Assembly: GCF_001281525.1 (NCBI RefSeq)
Contig: NZ_LGCI01000008.1
Coordinates: 256,072-320,071, forward strand
Source of the DNA: Lysinibacillus macroides
GTDB taxonomy: Bacteria > Bacillota > Bacilli > Bacillales_A > Planococcaceae
Reading direction: 5' to 3'
Length of the DNA: 64,000 nucleotides
Position 1 is the stretch's first letter. Every line of letters starts with the position of its first letter. The notes under the pieces are model-generated. The model made no database searches, was not told where the DNA came from, and saw only the letters and a list, made by a program, of their open reading frames with translations. Shown piece by piece: positions 1-8,174 of this stretch. A program made the translations under genes and the position numbers.

Positions 1-1
1 T

Positions 2-1444
2 TATGAGTTATCTCCCTATATATTTAATAGAAAAATTGTTAACAAGTTTATCGAGGAAGTAAAAAATGATAATAAAAAAACTCCACCTGAAACAATAATC
101 GAGTTATACTTCGGAGAGTCAGAAGACTCTGACCTCAATGAATTATTGGGTATGGAGAATAGCGAAAATATGAATGTGCCGGGATTTGTATTCTCTATTA
201 AATTTAATGAGCATTATCGAGGGGAATATCAGCAGTATATTGAGAATGAAAATTTTATACATATTCCTACTGAGTACTATACAGTTGAATGGAAAAGTTT
301 CGCAGGATTAACAATAACTACAAGATCGATTCCTATAAAATCACACCTTATTGACTCCACTACTACAAGTCTAGCTACTAGTTCACAAAAGTATATTATG
401 AAGATTATCTCAGATGTATTAGATGAAAAACAAAAAGCTAATTTAGCAGTTCTCTACCGAAGCTATAAGGAAAAGTTTGGTGAAGATCCTAATATAGCCT
501 CTATAAATGAAGTGTTAAACGAGAAGAAAAATCTTATGTTAGACGACACTAGGAATTTATCAATATCGTTGGATGTTACTCAAAAGGCTACTTGGGAATC
601 TGCAATAGCTGCCTTCTTAGACAATATCCCTTTCGATTATATCGGTAAAGGGGAGCAAAATGTTATAAAGACTACACTATCTATTGGAAACAGGAAGCCT
701 AAAAGAAATTTAATACTAATAGAGGAACCTGAGAGTCATCTGTCATTTTCAAACATGAGAATCTTATTAGAAAAAATAATATCAGAGTGTTCTGATCAAC
801 AATTACTTATTACTACTCATAGTTCATATGTATTAAATAAAATGGCAATGGAAAATGTTATTCTTCTTGGTGAAAATAGAAGTGGGAAGCTAAATCAATT
901 GCCAAAGGATACAAGAGACTATTTTCAAAAACTACCGAACTATGACACTTTAAGATTTATTTTATCTAAGAGGGTAATATTGGTCGAGGGGCCTGCAGAT
1001 GACTTAATCATCCAAAAAGCCTACCATCAAAGATATAATAAACTTCCGTTAGATGACGGGATAGATGTCATATCAGTAAATGGGCTATCATTCAAAAGAT
1101 TTTTGGATATAGCAAAGTTACTAAATATAAATACTGTAGTAGTTACAGATAACGATCATGATTATGAAAAGAATATTAACAACAAATATAGAGACTATAC
1201 GGGTGGTACAATTAAATTGTGTTTTAGTACAAATAATGAGCTAAATACGTTAGAACCACAGGTGTTAAAATGTGATGCTGGTAATTATGATAAATTAAAA
1301 ACTATACTAGGAAAACAAGATAAGTCTGAAGAAGAGTTGTTAGAATTTATGCTGAAAAACAAAACTGATTGGGCGCTAAAAGTATTTTTAAACAGCGAAA
1401 CACAATTAAATTTTCCGGAGTATATAAATGATGCCATCCAATAA
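2..1444 (+). CDS. OLD-family ATPase/TOPRIM nuclease (GajA-like), 5' partial
   Basis: The reading frame is open to the left window edge, so about 480 C-terminal residues are visible and the Walker A region lies outside. Counted from the edge, a Walker B motif (LILIEEPES) is near codon 239, followed by an ABC-type H-loop (ITTHSS). A TOPRIM domain follows, with its acidic residue in VEGPADD near codon 327 and a DNDHD motif near codon 381. This ABC ATPase plus TOPRIM order defines OLD nucleases. The 17-bp overlap with a UvrD/Rep-like helicase gene matches class 2 OLD systems such as Gabija, where GajA nicks phage DNA. Assignment to Gabija proper, rather than a sister OLD system, is an inference because the N-terminus is missing. 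Confidence 0.85.
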   Translation, partial: YELSPYIFNRKIVNKFIEEVKNDNKKTPPETIIELYFGESEDSDLNELLGMENSENMNVPGFVFSIKFNEHYRGEYQQYIENENFIHIPTEYYTVEWKSFAGLTITTRSIPIKSHLIDSTTTSLATSSQKYIMKIISDVLDEKQKANLAVLYRSYKEKFGEDPNIASINEVLNEKKNLMLDDTRNLSISLDVTQKATWESAIAAFLDNIPFDYIGKGEQNVIKTTLSIGNRKPKRNLILIEEPESHLSFSNMRILLEKIISECSDQQLLITTHSSYVLNKMAMENVILLGENRSGKLNQLPKDTRDYFQKLPNYDTLRFILSKRVILVEGPADDLIIQKAYHQRYNKLPLDDGIDVISVNGLSFKRFLDIAKLLNINTVVVTDNDHDYEKNINNKYRDYTGGTIKLCFSTNNELNTLEPQVLKCDAGNYDKLKTILGKQDKSEEELLEFMLKNKTDWALKVFLNSETQLNFPEYINDAIQ

Positions 1445-2567
1445 AAGAATTATTAAGGCTGCAGCAGGAACAGGAAAGACTACATTATTAATAGGAGAAG
1501 CAGTAAAAACCTATCTAGAAGGTAAGGTATTATACCTCACATATACGAATGCAAATTTAAACTCTATGAAGTCTGATCTTATGGATTCAGTAGGAATAAT
1601 ACCTACGAACATAAAATGTAAGACATGGACGGATTTTTTGCTTAATGAATGTGCTAGGCCATATAGAAAGGTTATGGAAGGACCCGAAATTGAAGGGGTT
1701 AATTTTTGTTCGTTAGGAGAAATCCCGCGCTTAAAGGGTATAACAGCAGCTAATTGGCGATATTATTACGATTTTCAAGGAAGGCTCTATTATGAAAGGC
1801 TGGCTCAATTTTGTCATGTAATATTAGAAGCTTCTGGTGGTGTAATCATTGATAGACTCCAAAAAATTTATACCACAATTCTTATAGATGAGATACAAGA
1901 CATGGGAGGATACGACTTAAAAATAATTGAGGCTATTTACCGATCTAACCTTAATCTTGTAGTTGTTGGAGACCATCGACAGGCAACATATTCAACAAAT
2001 TCAGGTCCTTTTCTCAGCAGATACAGAGGGATAAATATATTTAATTTCTTTACTGAGGTACTAAAGCACGATGATCTTGAGAGCTTAGATGTTTGCCACC
2101 GCTGTCCACAGGTAGTTTGCGATTTAGCAAATACATTATATAGTGACCTTAACATGCAATCAGCAAAGAGAGTTGACAATGAAGATGTAGGTACATACTT
2201 GGTTAGTATGGACAATGTAACTTTGTTCATAGAACGTTATAAGCCAACAGTACTTTATTATAATATAAGTTCTCTTAACAAATTTATGTCTAAACTAGAA
2301 GAAGATATCGACTTTGAATCAATAACTTTTGGCAAATCAAAAGGATTAAGCTTTGATAATGTTTTAATACTTCCTACTAAAGAAATGGAAAACCATATAA
2401 TAAAAGGTAGACACAAAATGTCGGATTCAGTAATAGCACAGTTCTATGTAGCAATTACAAGAAGTAAAAAAAATGTTGCAATTTTATCGGATAAAACTCC
2501 TTACTTTGACTTTTTAAACCAGTGGGAACAAAGTAGTGATAAGATATCGCTTAATACTACAAATTGA
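1428..2567 (+). CDS. UvrD/Rep-like superfamily 1 helicase (GajB-like)
   Basis: This 379-residue SF1 helicase shows all the usual motifs: Walker A (AAAGTGKT, residues 11-18), motif II (DEIQD, 154-158), motif III (VGDHRQATY, about 178-186), motif IV (CHRCP), motif V (SKGLSFDNV) and motif VI (YVAITR, about 340-345). The start overlaps the upstream OLD nuclease gene by 17 bp and has GGAG seven bases upstream, so the two are translationally coupled. GajB of characterised Gabija systems is about 490 residues, so this is a compact version, probably with a reduced 2B region. The inferred role is the helicase partner of the OLD nuclease in antiphage defence. Confidence 0.85.
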   Translation: MMPSNKRIIKAAAGTGKTTLLIGEAVKTYLEGKVLYLTYTNANLNSMKSDLMDSVGIIPTNIKCKTWTDFLLNECARPYRKVMEGPEIEGVNFCSLGEIPRLKGITAANWRYYYDFQGRLYYERLAQFCHVILEASGGVIIDRLQKIYTTILIDEIQDMGGYDLKIIEAIYRSNLNLVVVGDHRQATYSTNSGPFLSRYRGINIFNFFTEVLKHDDLESLDVCHRCPQVVCDLANTLYSDLNMQSAKRVDNEDVGTYLVSMDNVTLFIERYKPTVLYYNISSLNKFMSKLEEDIDFESITFGKSKGLSFDNVLILPTKEMENHIIKGRHKMSDSVIAQFYVAITRSKKNVAILSDKTPYFDFLNQWEQSSDKISLNTTN

Positions 2568-2658
2568 ATATTTACCACTCTTCAATACTTATTGAGTATA
2601 TCGTAAGGGATTTTGTGTATTGATAATGACTATTGAATTCAGTATTTTTTATGAATAG

Positions 2659-2753
2659 CAAAGTATCCCCTGTTACTCCTAAGAGTGAAACAGGGGACTT
2701 TGGACTGTTTAGGTTGAACCCAATATAGGTTCCCTCGCCGTCACGCTAACGTA
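2659..2753 (-). ncRNA. Predicted AbiF-associated small RNA, distal copy
   Basis: This is the second of two 95-bp direct repeats, differing from 2860-2954 at five positions. Read on the minus strand it can form a GAACC/GGTTC hairpin with a 7-nt loop. A 12-bp hairpin follows: CCCCTGTT pairs with AACAGGGG and ACTC with GAGT, with a TC bulge and TTAG loop. The minus strand is preferred because the T/C change in the small hairpin is a tolerated G-U pair only on that strand. It lies downstream of an abiF-like gene. A conserved AbiF RNA motif near such genes is established knowledge; membership is inferred from position and structure, not from a covariance search. Confidence 0.55.
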
Positions 2754-2859
2754 TTTCAAGTATATTCAAGAAACAATCAAATTATTTTTAAAAATAGTTA
2801 TAAAGTTTTTTTTGGGTAAGAGTAAGTATGTATTAGGTACAAACAAATACAATATAAAA
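2754..2859. other. Spacer between the two 95-bp RNA repeats
   Basis: This A/T-rich spacer of 106 bp separates the duplicated RNA elements. On the minus strand, just before the distal copy, it keeps a short stretch (GAATATACTTGAAA) resembling the bases before the proximal copy (GAAGATACTTAAAT). The duplicated unit may therefore include a few promoter or leader bases. TATACT matches a -10 hexamer at five of six positions, but I see no convincing -35 at 17 bp. No ORF with a ribosome binding site is present. Confidence 0.4.
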
Positions 2860-2954
2860 CAAAGTATCCCCTGTTACTCCAGAGAGTAAAACAGGGGACT
2901 TTGGACTATTTAGGTTGAACCCAATATAGGCTCCCTCGCCGTCACGCTAACGTA
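2860..2954 (-). ncRNA. Predicted AbiF-associated small RNA, proximal copy
   Basis: This is the repeat copy nearest the abiF-like gene. It has the same length and hairpins as 2659-2753. The three differences in the large hairpin fall in its tetraloop (TCTG instead of TTAG) and its bulge (TT instead of TC). The fourth converts an A-U to a G-U pair in the small hairpin, and the fifth is in the linker. A TTGACA box with a 17-bp spacer lies directly upstream on the minus strand, so this copy may be its own transcription unit. In known AbiF systems a HEPN-type protein is paired with a nearby structured RNA. An antitoxin role here is an inference. Confidence 0.6.
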
Positions 2955-2968
2955 ATTTAAGTATCTTC

Positions 2969-2997
2969 AATTTATCATGAAACTATTCAGATGTCAA
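2969..2997 (-). promoter_or_regulatory. Candidate sigma-A promoter for the small RNA
   Basis: On the minus strand a perfect -35 box TTGACA (2997-2992) is followed after 17 bp by TAAATT (2974-2969, four of six matches to TATAAT). It lies immediately after the stop codon of the abiF-like gene and would start transcription a few bases before the proximal RNA repeat. An alternative -10 (GATACT) lies a little further downstream but has no -35 at the right distance. Confidence 0.5.
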
Positions 2998-2999
2998 TA

Positions 3000-4460
3000 T
3001 TAAAAACTGCACCAATTTAAAAAGTTGTCATTTCCCATCCTATCAAGTAGCTTCATGAGTAATTTTGAATCAATTAAGCAATCTGGAGACATAAAAAACT
3101 CTTTGAATAATGAACTTATTTCATTGAGACTCGTAAATTGTGCAAGAACATGAAGGGTATCATATAGTCGTATTTCATAATGTGAATTCCCATCAGATTT
3201 AGTTTTTAGGTTGAGTTTATTTATTAAATCTGTATTGATCTTAATATGATGTTTTGTGCGGAAGCGGTTAACTAATCCGAAATGCGCACAATGATTACGC
3301 AAATCTGTAATAATTTTAGTTGAATTAAATAAAATGTGCTTTTCTGTTGGGTTTAATCCCATATCTTGCACCACCATATCTAATATGCTCGTTTTTAAAC
3401 CATACATTAATTTAAGAACACTACCTAACTCTAAAGTTTTAATAATAACCCAAAAAGGTGGTACTTCAAACTTTTGTAGATAGTTGTATTTCGCTTTTGA
3501 AGAATCTATGTAATTATTATCTTTGTTATCATGGTTGGTCTTAAATAAGTTATGTCCTACAAAGTTTTTTAATTCAAAATGAGGTACAGTATGAATAGCT
3601 GTATTGCTATTCATAGCCACTTGACTATATATTTTATCAAGTCTTATATTCAACTCCTGTAAGTCCTTAATAAAACTCTGAATTGTGTTTTCTATTGTGT
3701 TTGGATTCACCACACTGGAAGAAACTTTTAACAAGGATACTGATAAGGGATTGGTAAAGTATGTTATGTTAGTAACACGATCTCCAGAACCCCTGACTGA
3801 TGGTGTTAAACTAATATCATTGTTTATTGCAGTAATAACACTATTGGTCTTTGAAATTGAATTATTGACATTATTCATAGCTTTTAGTAATCTTTTTCTA
3901 GCTTTGGAGGTGATATACTGAACAGCTGAGCTATTTATAGTTGTTATTTTGCTTTCAATATTCACAATTTCTCTGTTAATAAATCTGTTAATTTCATAAT
4001 TAATATCATTAACGAATTTCTGAGTAATCCTGCCCGGTTGCAGAGTATTCAGACGGTTATGAATGCTAAATGGGTTTTCATACATTAGAATGTCCATATA
4101 ACATGCTGGGTTGGCATTAGGATTTGAATTGAAAACAGATTCGCAAAAACGATATGCTATTGAAGTTTTCAAACGGTTTTCAAATGAATCGATTGCTTTA
4201 AATACGATGGCTGAAAACATCTTATCGAAATTATATAATTCCATAAATTGATCAAAGTGTGTTTCACTGTTGTATTCTTTGTTTGCTGCTTTTGGATCTT
4301 TTAGTAGCAGTGTTTCGAAACCGTTAATTACATCGAAATAATTTTTCTTTGATAATAGATCTACAGCTTTCTTTTCATCTTTAATGCTTAATCCTCTATC
4401 TTTTAATAAGTTAATTTGCTCTTCAAAAGTTTTAAACTTCTTTGAAAAAGTTTTCTGCAT
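3000..4460 (-). CDS. AbiF/Abi_2-family HEPN-type abortive-infection protein
   Basis: The 486-residue protein begins with the typical Abi_2 (AbiD/AbiF) N-terminus: FEEQINLLKDRGL, KKNYFDVINGF, and a FDK...IDSFENRLKT helix. The C-terminal half has the family block PPFWVIIKTLELGSVLKLMYGL followed by R-N-H-C-A-H (about R388 to H393), the R-X4-H signature of HEPN RNases. A poorly conserved segment at about residues 190-340 makes it longer than common Abi_2 proteins (about 300 residues). The start has a GGGAG site. Two structured RNA repeats follow its stop codon, and a Gabija-like pair lies beyond, supporting a defence role. AbiF proteins are proposed relatives of Cas13 effectors. RNA cleavage by this protein is inferred from the motif only. 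Confidence 0.82.
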   Translation of the reverse strand: MQKTFSKKFKTFEEQINLLKDRGLSIKDEKKAVDLLSKKNYFDVINGFETLLLKDPKAANKEYNSETHFDQFMELYNFDKMFSAIVFKAIDSFENRLKTSIAYRFCESVFNSNPNANPACYMDILMYENPFSIHNRLNTLQPGRITQKFVNDINYEINRFINREIVNIESKITTINSSAVQYITSKARKRLLKAMNNVNNSISKTNSVITAINNDISLTPSVRGSGDRVTNITYFTNPLSVSLLKVSSSVVNPNTIENTIQSFIKDLQELNIRLDKIYSQVAMNSNTAIHTVPHFELKNFVGHNLFKTNHDNKDNNYIDSSKAKYNYLQKFEVPPFWVIIKTLELGSVLKLMYGLKTSILDMVVQDMGLNPTEKHILFNSTKIITDLRNHCAHFGLVNRFRTKHHIKINTDLINKLNLKTKSDGNSHYEIRLYDTLHVLAQFTSLNEISSLFKEFFMSPDCLIDSKLLMKLLDRMGNDNFLNWCSF

Positions 4461-4613
4461 AAAATTTCTCCCGCTCCATACGAATATTTTACTTTTTATT
4501 ATACATGAATCATCTATGTTTTTTATTGTTAATACTCGAGTAAGATAAACTTAATGTATCCGCAAAAAAAAGAGGTGCAAATTGAGCTGCAATTTGTACC
4601 TTTTATATATATA

Positions 4614-5734
4614 AATTGAACTAAAGCTTCTATCTCCTTCAAAATGGGTAAAGTATACAAACTTATTGTCGAAAGGATGATCCCACATGTTACGCAATGA
4701 ACAACGAGAAGAACTTCAAACGGCGATGCGACAAACAAAGGATAAGCGACTATTTGAGCGGTATCAGACTGTATTTCTACACCTTGAAGGAAAAAATAAC
4801 GTTGAAATTGCGATGATCATTCAACGCAATCGAGCAACTGTTGGTGAATATATTAAAGCCTATAAAAAAGAAGGCATAACAGGTTTACGCATGGGGATTT
4901 CTACAGGTAAACCACATCGTTTGACCATCGAACAACGTGCTGAGTTGGCTGAGATTGTCACAACGAAAACGCCTGCTGATGTGGGATTTGCACCGTATAC
5001 GAATTGGACGCTCGCGTTACTCGTTTCACTCGTGAAACGTGAATGGGCTGTGTCCTATTCTTTACGTGGCATGTCTAAATTATTAGAACGCATGCAATTT
5101 AGTCATACGCGCCCTACCTATACGTTGGCGAATGCGGACCCAGAAAAGCAAAAAACATTTAAAGAAGAAACATTTCCTGCTTTAAAAAAAGCTATTGTAT
5201 GAGGAAATCGATCACCTTCTCTTTCAAGATGAGTCCATGATTCGTGACTACCAAGCCATTCAAAAGTCATGGTTTCCAAAAGGGAAACAGCGTCAAATCC
5301 CCACATACGGTAAGCATCAAGGCGTGAAATTAATCGGTACGTTAAATTATGAAACAGGTGAAATCTTCTGCGTCGAAGAAGAGAAATACGATGCAGAAGT
5401 CTTCCTGCGTTTCTTAGAAAAAGTCATTGCTCATTACCCAAATGGAAAAATTGTCATGATCCTCGATAACGCTCGCATTCATCATGCGAAGCTCATTCAG
5501 CCTTTTTTAAAGCTGCATCAAAATCGATTACAACTGGTGTTTTTACCACCTTACAGCCCGCAATTGAATTTAATTGAGGGGCTATGGAAATGGTTGAAAG
5601 ACAGCGTCATTCATAATGTCTTTTTTTCAAGTACATCGCAAATCAAACTCGCTGTTCGTGAATTTATCCGTTGTCAAAGTGAAGATACACAAGGTATAAT
5701 CGACCGACTTTGTGTTAGGTTCTAAAGTTCAATC
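4614..5734 (+). mobile_element. IS630-family insertion sequence
   Basis: The element of about 1.12 kb is bounded by imperfect inverted ends (left AATTGAACTAAAG, right GATTGAACTTTAG when reverse-complemented). TA dinucleotides flank both ends (4612-4613 and 5735-5736), as expected for IS630/Tc1-type insertion at TA. It carries one transposase split into two frames and lies between the abiF-like gene and the decayed IS5 element. Exact ends are my reading of the repeats and could be off by a few bases. Confidence 0.75.
4687..5725 (+). CDS. IS630-family transposase split by a +1 frameshift at an A7 run
   Basis: The first part (4687-5202) encodes the N-terminal helix-turn-helix region (VEIAMIIQRNRATVGEYIKAY). 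The second (from about 5186 to 5725) encodes the DDE catalytic domain: D in LLFQDES, D in MILDNARIHHA and E in LNLIEGLWKWLK. The frames join at seven A residues (5184-5190). Continuity needs a +1 shift, giving LKKLLYEEIDHLLF across the joint. Either this is recoding or transcript slippage on the A run, or a one-base insertion has inactivated the gene. A -1 shift does not restore the protein. Apart from this, the coding sequence looks intact. Confidence 0.8.
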
Positions 5735-6163
5735 TATATAGCTAGATATATTTTTCTTAATATGGGCCAATTTTTGCCTCTTAAATACCTACGGTGAACC
5801 GTAACCACACCACTACATCTCATTTTATTTTTGTGATTTATACTACCGTCAGCACTCTACACATGTGGAGTGTGTCTCGTTTCTACAAAGAGAAACTATA
5901 TAGAAATCCTTAGTTTTAAACACTTTCACAAGCATTTCGTATTTGTAGGAAAGGTGAAAAAATGAGGAATAAAGTACTAAAAAACCACATTACCGTTTCA
6001 GTGGTAATTGATCTGGGGTGTGGAAATACAAGAGAATAGAACTAAAAAAGAGATATTGTGAGAAATATTAATGATGCTAATAAGCAGTGAAAAGTTTAAA
6101 ATCACTTATTTTTCTAACTGAAAAAGTAAGTGATTTTTTTATTTTTAGTTAAAGAATATACTA
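5735..6163. other. Gene-poor gap between two insertion sequences
   Basis: I see no supported gene here. A 26-codon ORF starts near 5962 after an AGGAAAGGTG site, but it matches no family I recognise and is probably a remnant. The right part holds a strong hairpin terminator at 6098-6147. The stretch is likely leftover flanking DNA between the IS630 and IS5 insertions. Confidence 0.5.
6098..6147 (+). terminator. Rho-independent terminator
   Basis: AAATCACTTA pairs with TAAGTGATTT, extended by a TTTTTC/GAAAAA inner stem, and a T-rich tail follows on the plus strand. The AT-rich stem makes it plausible in both directions. No intact gene ends directly upstream. Confidence 0.6.
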
Positions 6164-7023
6164 GGATATGTCTAAAAATTCAGATTCATTGAGTTAACTT
6201 GAAGATTGCTGCCATATAAATGAATACTAAAAAAGAAGTCGCAAGTTTATCATAACGGGTTGCTACTCGACGGAAATGCTTTATTTTATTGAAAAAACAC
6301 TCAACTAAGTGGCATTCTTTATAAAGATACCAGTCAACAGACCACGTTTTTTTAGCATTCACACGTGGCGGAATGACGTAGCTTGCCCCTTGGCTTGTTA
6401 GGTAATCACGAATTTCTTATGACCCGTAAGCTTTATCACCAAGGACATGGCTTCCCTCTAATGAAATGTTTGCTAATAGCCCAAGGGCAGGTTGACTATC
6501 ATAGACGGGGCCACCTGTTAATTGGAACAACAATGGATTACCGAGTGCATTGACAACCGTATGGATTTTCGTCGTATTTCCGCCACGACTCACACCAATA
6601 TGTTGGGCAAATTCGTGATTTAGTGCCTTTTTTTGCACCAGTGCTGTGTTGATGTGCTTGAATACTTGTCGAATCAATACTGAGGTGTTCAAAGTCAGCT
6701 TCCAGTTGAAGGGATTGAAAAATGCGTACTAAGGTTCCATCATTTCGCCATTTGCAAAAGCGAGCATAAGCTGTTTTCCAAAATCCATAGTGTTCAGGTA
6801 AATCATGCCAAGGGGCACCACTGCTGGCAATCTATAACATTGCATTGAACATTTCGCGGTTACTTCGTTTAGAAGGGCGACCTGTGGTATAAGCTGAAAA
6901 TAGATGTTGAATTTGATCCCATTGTTCATCGGATAATTCGTAGCGACTTAGTGCCATTTATGCACCTCATTTTCTTATTTTATCCATTCTACCAAAACTA
7001 GCATATAATTTTTAGACACACCC
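6164..7023 (-). mobile_element. IS5-family insertion sequence, degenerate
   Basis: Near-perfect terminal inverted repeats are present: GG(atat/gtgt)GTCTAAAAATT at both ends, with CTA outside each end. The element is about 860 bp, typical of the two-ORF IS5 groups. Its transposase is broken. It abuts the truncated end of the MocR-type remnant at 7024, so its insertion or a linked deletion probably removed the rest of that gene. Confidence 0.75.
6186..6957 (-). pseudogene. IS5-family transposase pseudogene
   Basis: Reading the minus strand from 6957 gives an IS5-type N-terminus (MALSRYELSDEQWDQIQHLF, then SGAPWHDLPEHYGFWKTAYARFCKW). A run of seven A residues on the minus strand (6634-6628) then allows a -1 shift into the catalytic frame (RGGNTTKIHTVVNALGNPL, HVLGDKAYGS, ending in YDKLATSFLVFIY). 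The -1 site is normal for two-ORF IS5 elements. A TAG at 6834-6832, where Trp is expected, and a TAA at 6419-6417, inside the DKAYGS-(Q)EIRDYL stretch, are not normal. With two nonsense codons it is very unlikely to make active transposase. Confidence 0.8.
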
Positions 7024-7539
7024 TAGTTAAAAATGTTGAAGAAATAGAAAGAAATTTTGAACCCGATGGAGAAACTAACCCCAACGGCACACGGATACGA
7101 GGGAGTAACAAAGACAAGATTGGATTGTTGGTGTATTTTCCGAAAATTATCGTCCACATATGGTTCATAGGGAGAAAAATCGATTTCTAAGTTTTTATTT
7201 TCTTTACCTCTTAACTTGCTTCTTAAATGGTTGACTGATGAAATTAATAAGGGGAATTCTGGCGTAGTTGGCCCCTGAGATATAACTTCTTGTGAGGATT
7301 TGGTTTTATAACCCCACTCATTTCCTCTTGATCCACCTCACCGATTTGTCACAGTATATCCATGACTGAATGATTCCTCATAAACAATTTGTATGTTTGA
7401 GTGTGAGACACCGACTAATACGGCTAGCTCACAGTAATTCACCGGGTGGTCATTTTCTTGCCGTAATATTTGTATGAATTGCTTGATCGAGAAGCTGCTG
7501 CCATAGAGGACTTTTATCACCCCGGATAACTTTTAGCAT
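7024..7539 (-). pseudogene. MocR/GntR-type transcriptional regulator remnant
   Basis: The minus strand begins at an ATG (7539) with an AGGAGTGA site and reads MLKVIRGDKSPLWQQLLDQA, a GntR winged-helix N-terminus. After a TGA and a frame change comes ELAVLVGVSHSNIQIVYEE and HGYTVTNR, the GntR recognition helix and wing. Further on are aminotransferase-like pieces of MocR proteins (IDFSPYEPYVDDNFRK, then VFVTPSYPCAVGVSFSIG), with the central PLP-fold region missing. The end abuts the IS5 element. MocR proteins sense PLP or amino acids and include PdxR, an activator of B6 synthesis. This copy is clearly dead. Confidence 0.65.
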
Positions 7540-7813
7540 TTGATTCACTCCTAGATAATTTTTTACTAAAATATGGATTGCTCAATAAGTAATACATGGA
7601 AGTACTCTATTTTGCTCTACATAGCCAGAGTGAAAGTCAAAGCAGTCTGTTTGAGCTTGGCTGAAACAATAAAAGTAAATTGTATCGATTCATGAATCTA
7701 TTGTATTTACCTATGATAACTATAGGTGATTTGGTATTGTTTACTTTTTTGGCATTTCCTATAATAAAAATTAAGTAGCAATGCTACAAAAAAATGAAGG
7801 AGATGATGGGGAA

Positions 7814-8050
7814 ATGTCAAAAGCAGTTTTTTATCATGCCGGTTGTCCAATTTGTGTAGATGCAGAGCAAATGATTCTTGATTATCTTGACAAATCAAAG
7901 ACTACTACAGAAGTGGTACATCTTGGCACTGACCAAAATCGTATTGAAGAAGCAGAAAAAGTTGGAGTAAAATCAGTCCCAGCCTTGGTAATCGGCGAAA
8001 ATGTATACCATATCAATTATGGTGCAAGTTTAGATGATGTTAAGGGATAA
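7814..8050 (+). CDS. Thioredoxin/glutaredoxin-like small protein
   Basis: This protein of about 78 residues has a thioredoxin-type redox motif, CPIC, at residues 11-14 (AVFYHAGCPIC) and a cis-Pro-like segment (VKSVPALVIG). It is therefore probably a single-domain disulfide reductase or arsenate-reductase-like redox protein. I chose the ATG at 7814 because AAGGAG lies upstream and the fold starts there; an in-frame ATG at 7781 would add 11 unlikely residues. A terminator follows directly. The next gene is a broken MarR regulator with a Cys-rich tail, and the two may once have formed a redox-sensing pair. Confidence 0.75.
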   Translation: MSKAVFYHAGCPICVDAEQMILDYLDKSKTTTEVVHLGTDQNRIEEAEKVGVKSVPALVIGENVYHINYGASLDDVKG

Positions 8051-8057
8051 CTTCTAA

Positions 8058-8094
8058 AAGAAGGTGTTGTATGGGCACCTTCCCCTTTTTTTAA
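8058..8094 (+). terminator. Rho-independent terminator after the thioredoxin-like gene
   Basis: GAAGGTG pairs with CACCTTC around a short loop, followed by CCCC and a run of seven T residues. It separates the thioredoxin-like gene from the MarR pseudogene. Confidence 0.8.
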
Positions 8095-8174
8095 TATTTT
8101 GTCTAAAATATGACTTTAATTTATATTTTTACCACATATGATAAATTAAATGTGGAAAGGTATGAAATATCATA

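Noticed and set aside
2659-2954. Two 95-bp direct repeats as a mini CRISPR array
   Set aside because: The repeats are 95 bp, far longer than CRISPR repeats, there are only two, and no cas genes are present. The loop-limited variation fits an RNA element better.
2568-3000. Retron msr-msd element
   Set aside because: There is no reverse transcriptase gene in the neighbourhood.
5962-6042. 26-codon ORF with a good ribosome binding site
   Set aside because: Too short and without recognisable similarity; kept only as a note in the gap entry.
6729-6929. 66-codon minus-strand ORF inside the IS5 element
   Set aside because: It is an off-frame reading of the transposase; the true frame is broken by TAG at 6834-6832.
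7707-7898. 63-codon minus-strand ORF
   Set aside because: It is antisense to the thioredoxin-like gene start and has no family similarity.
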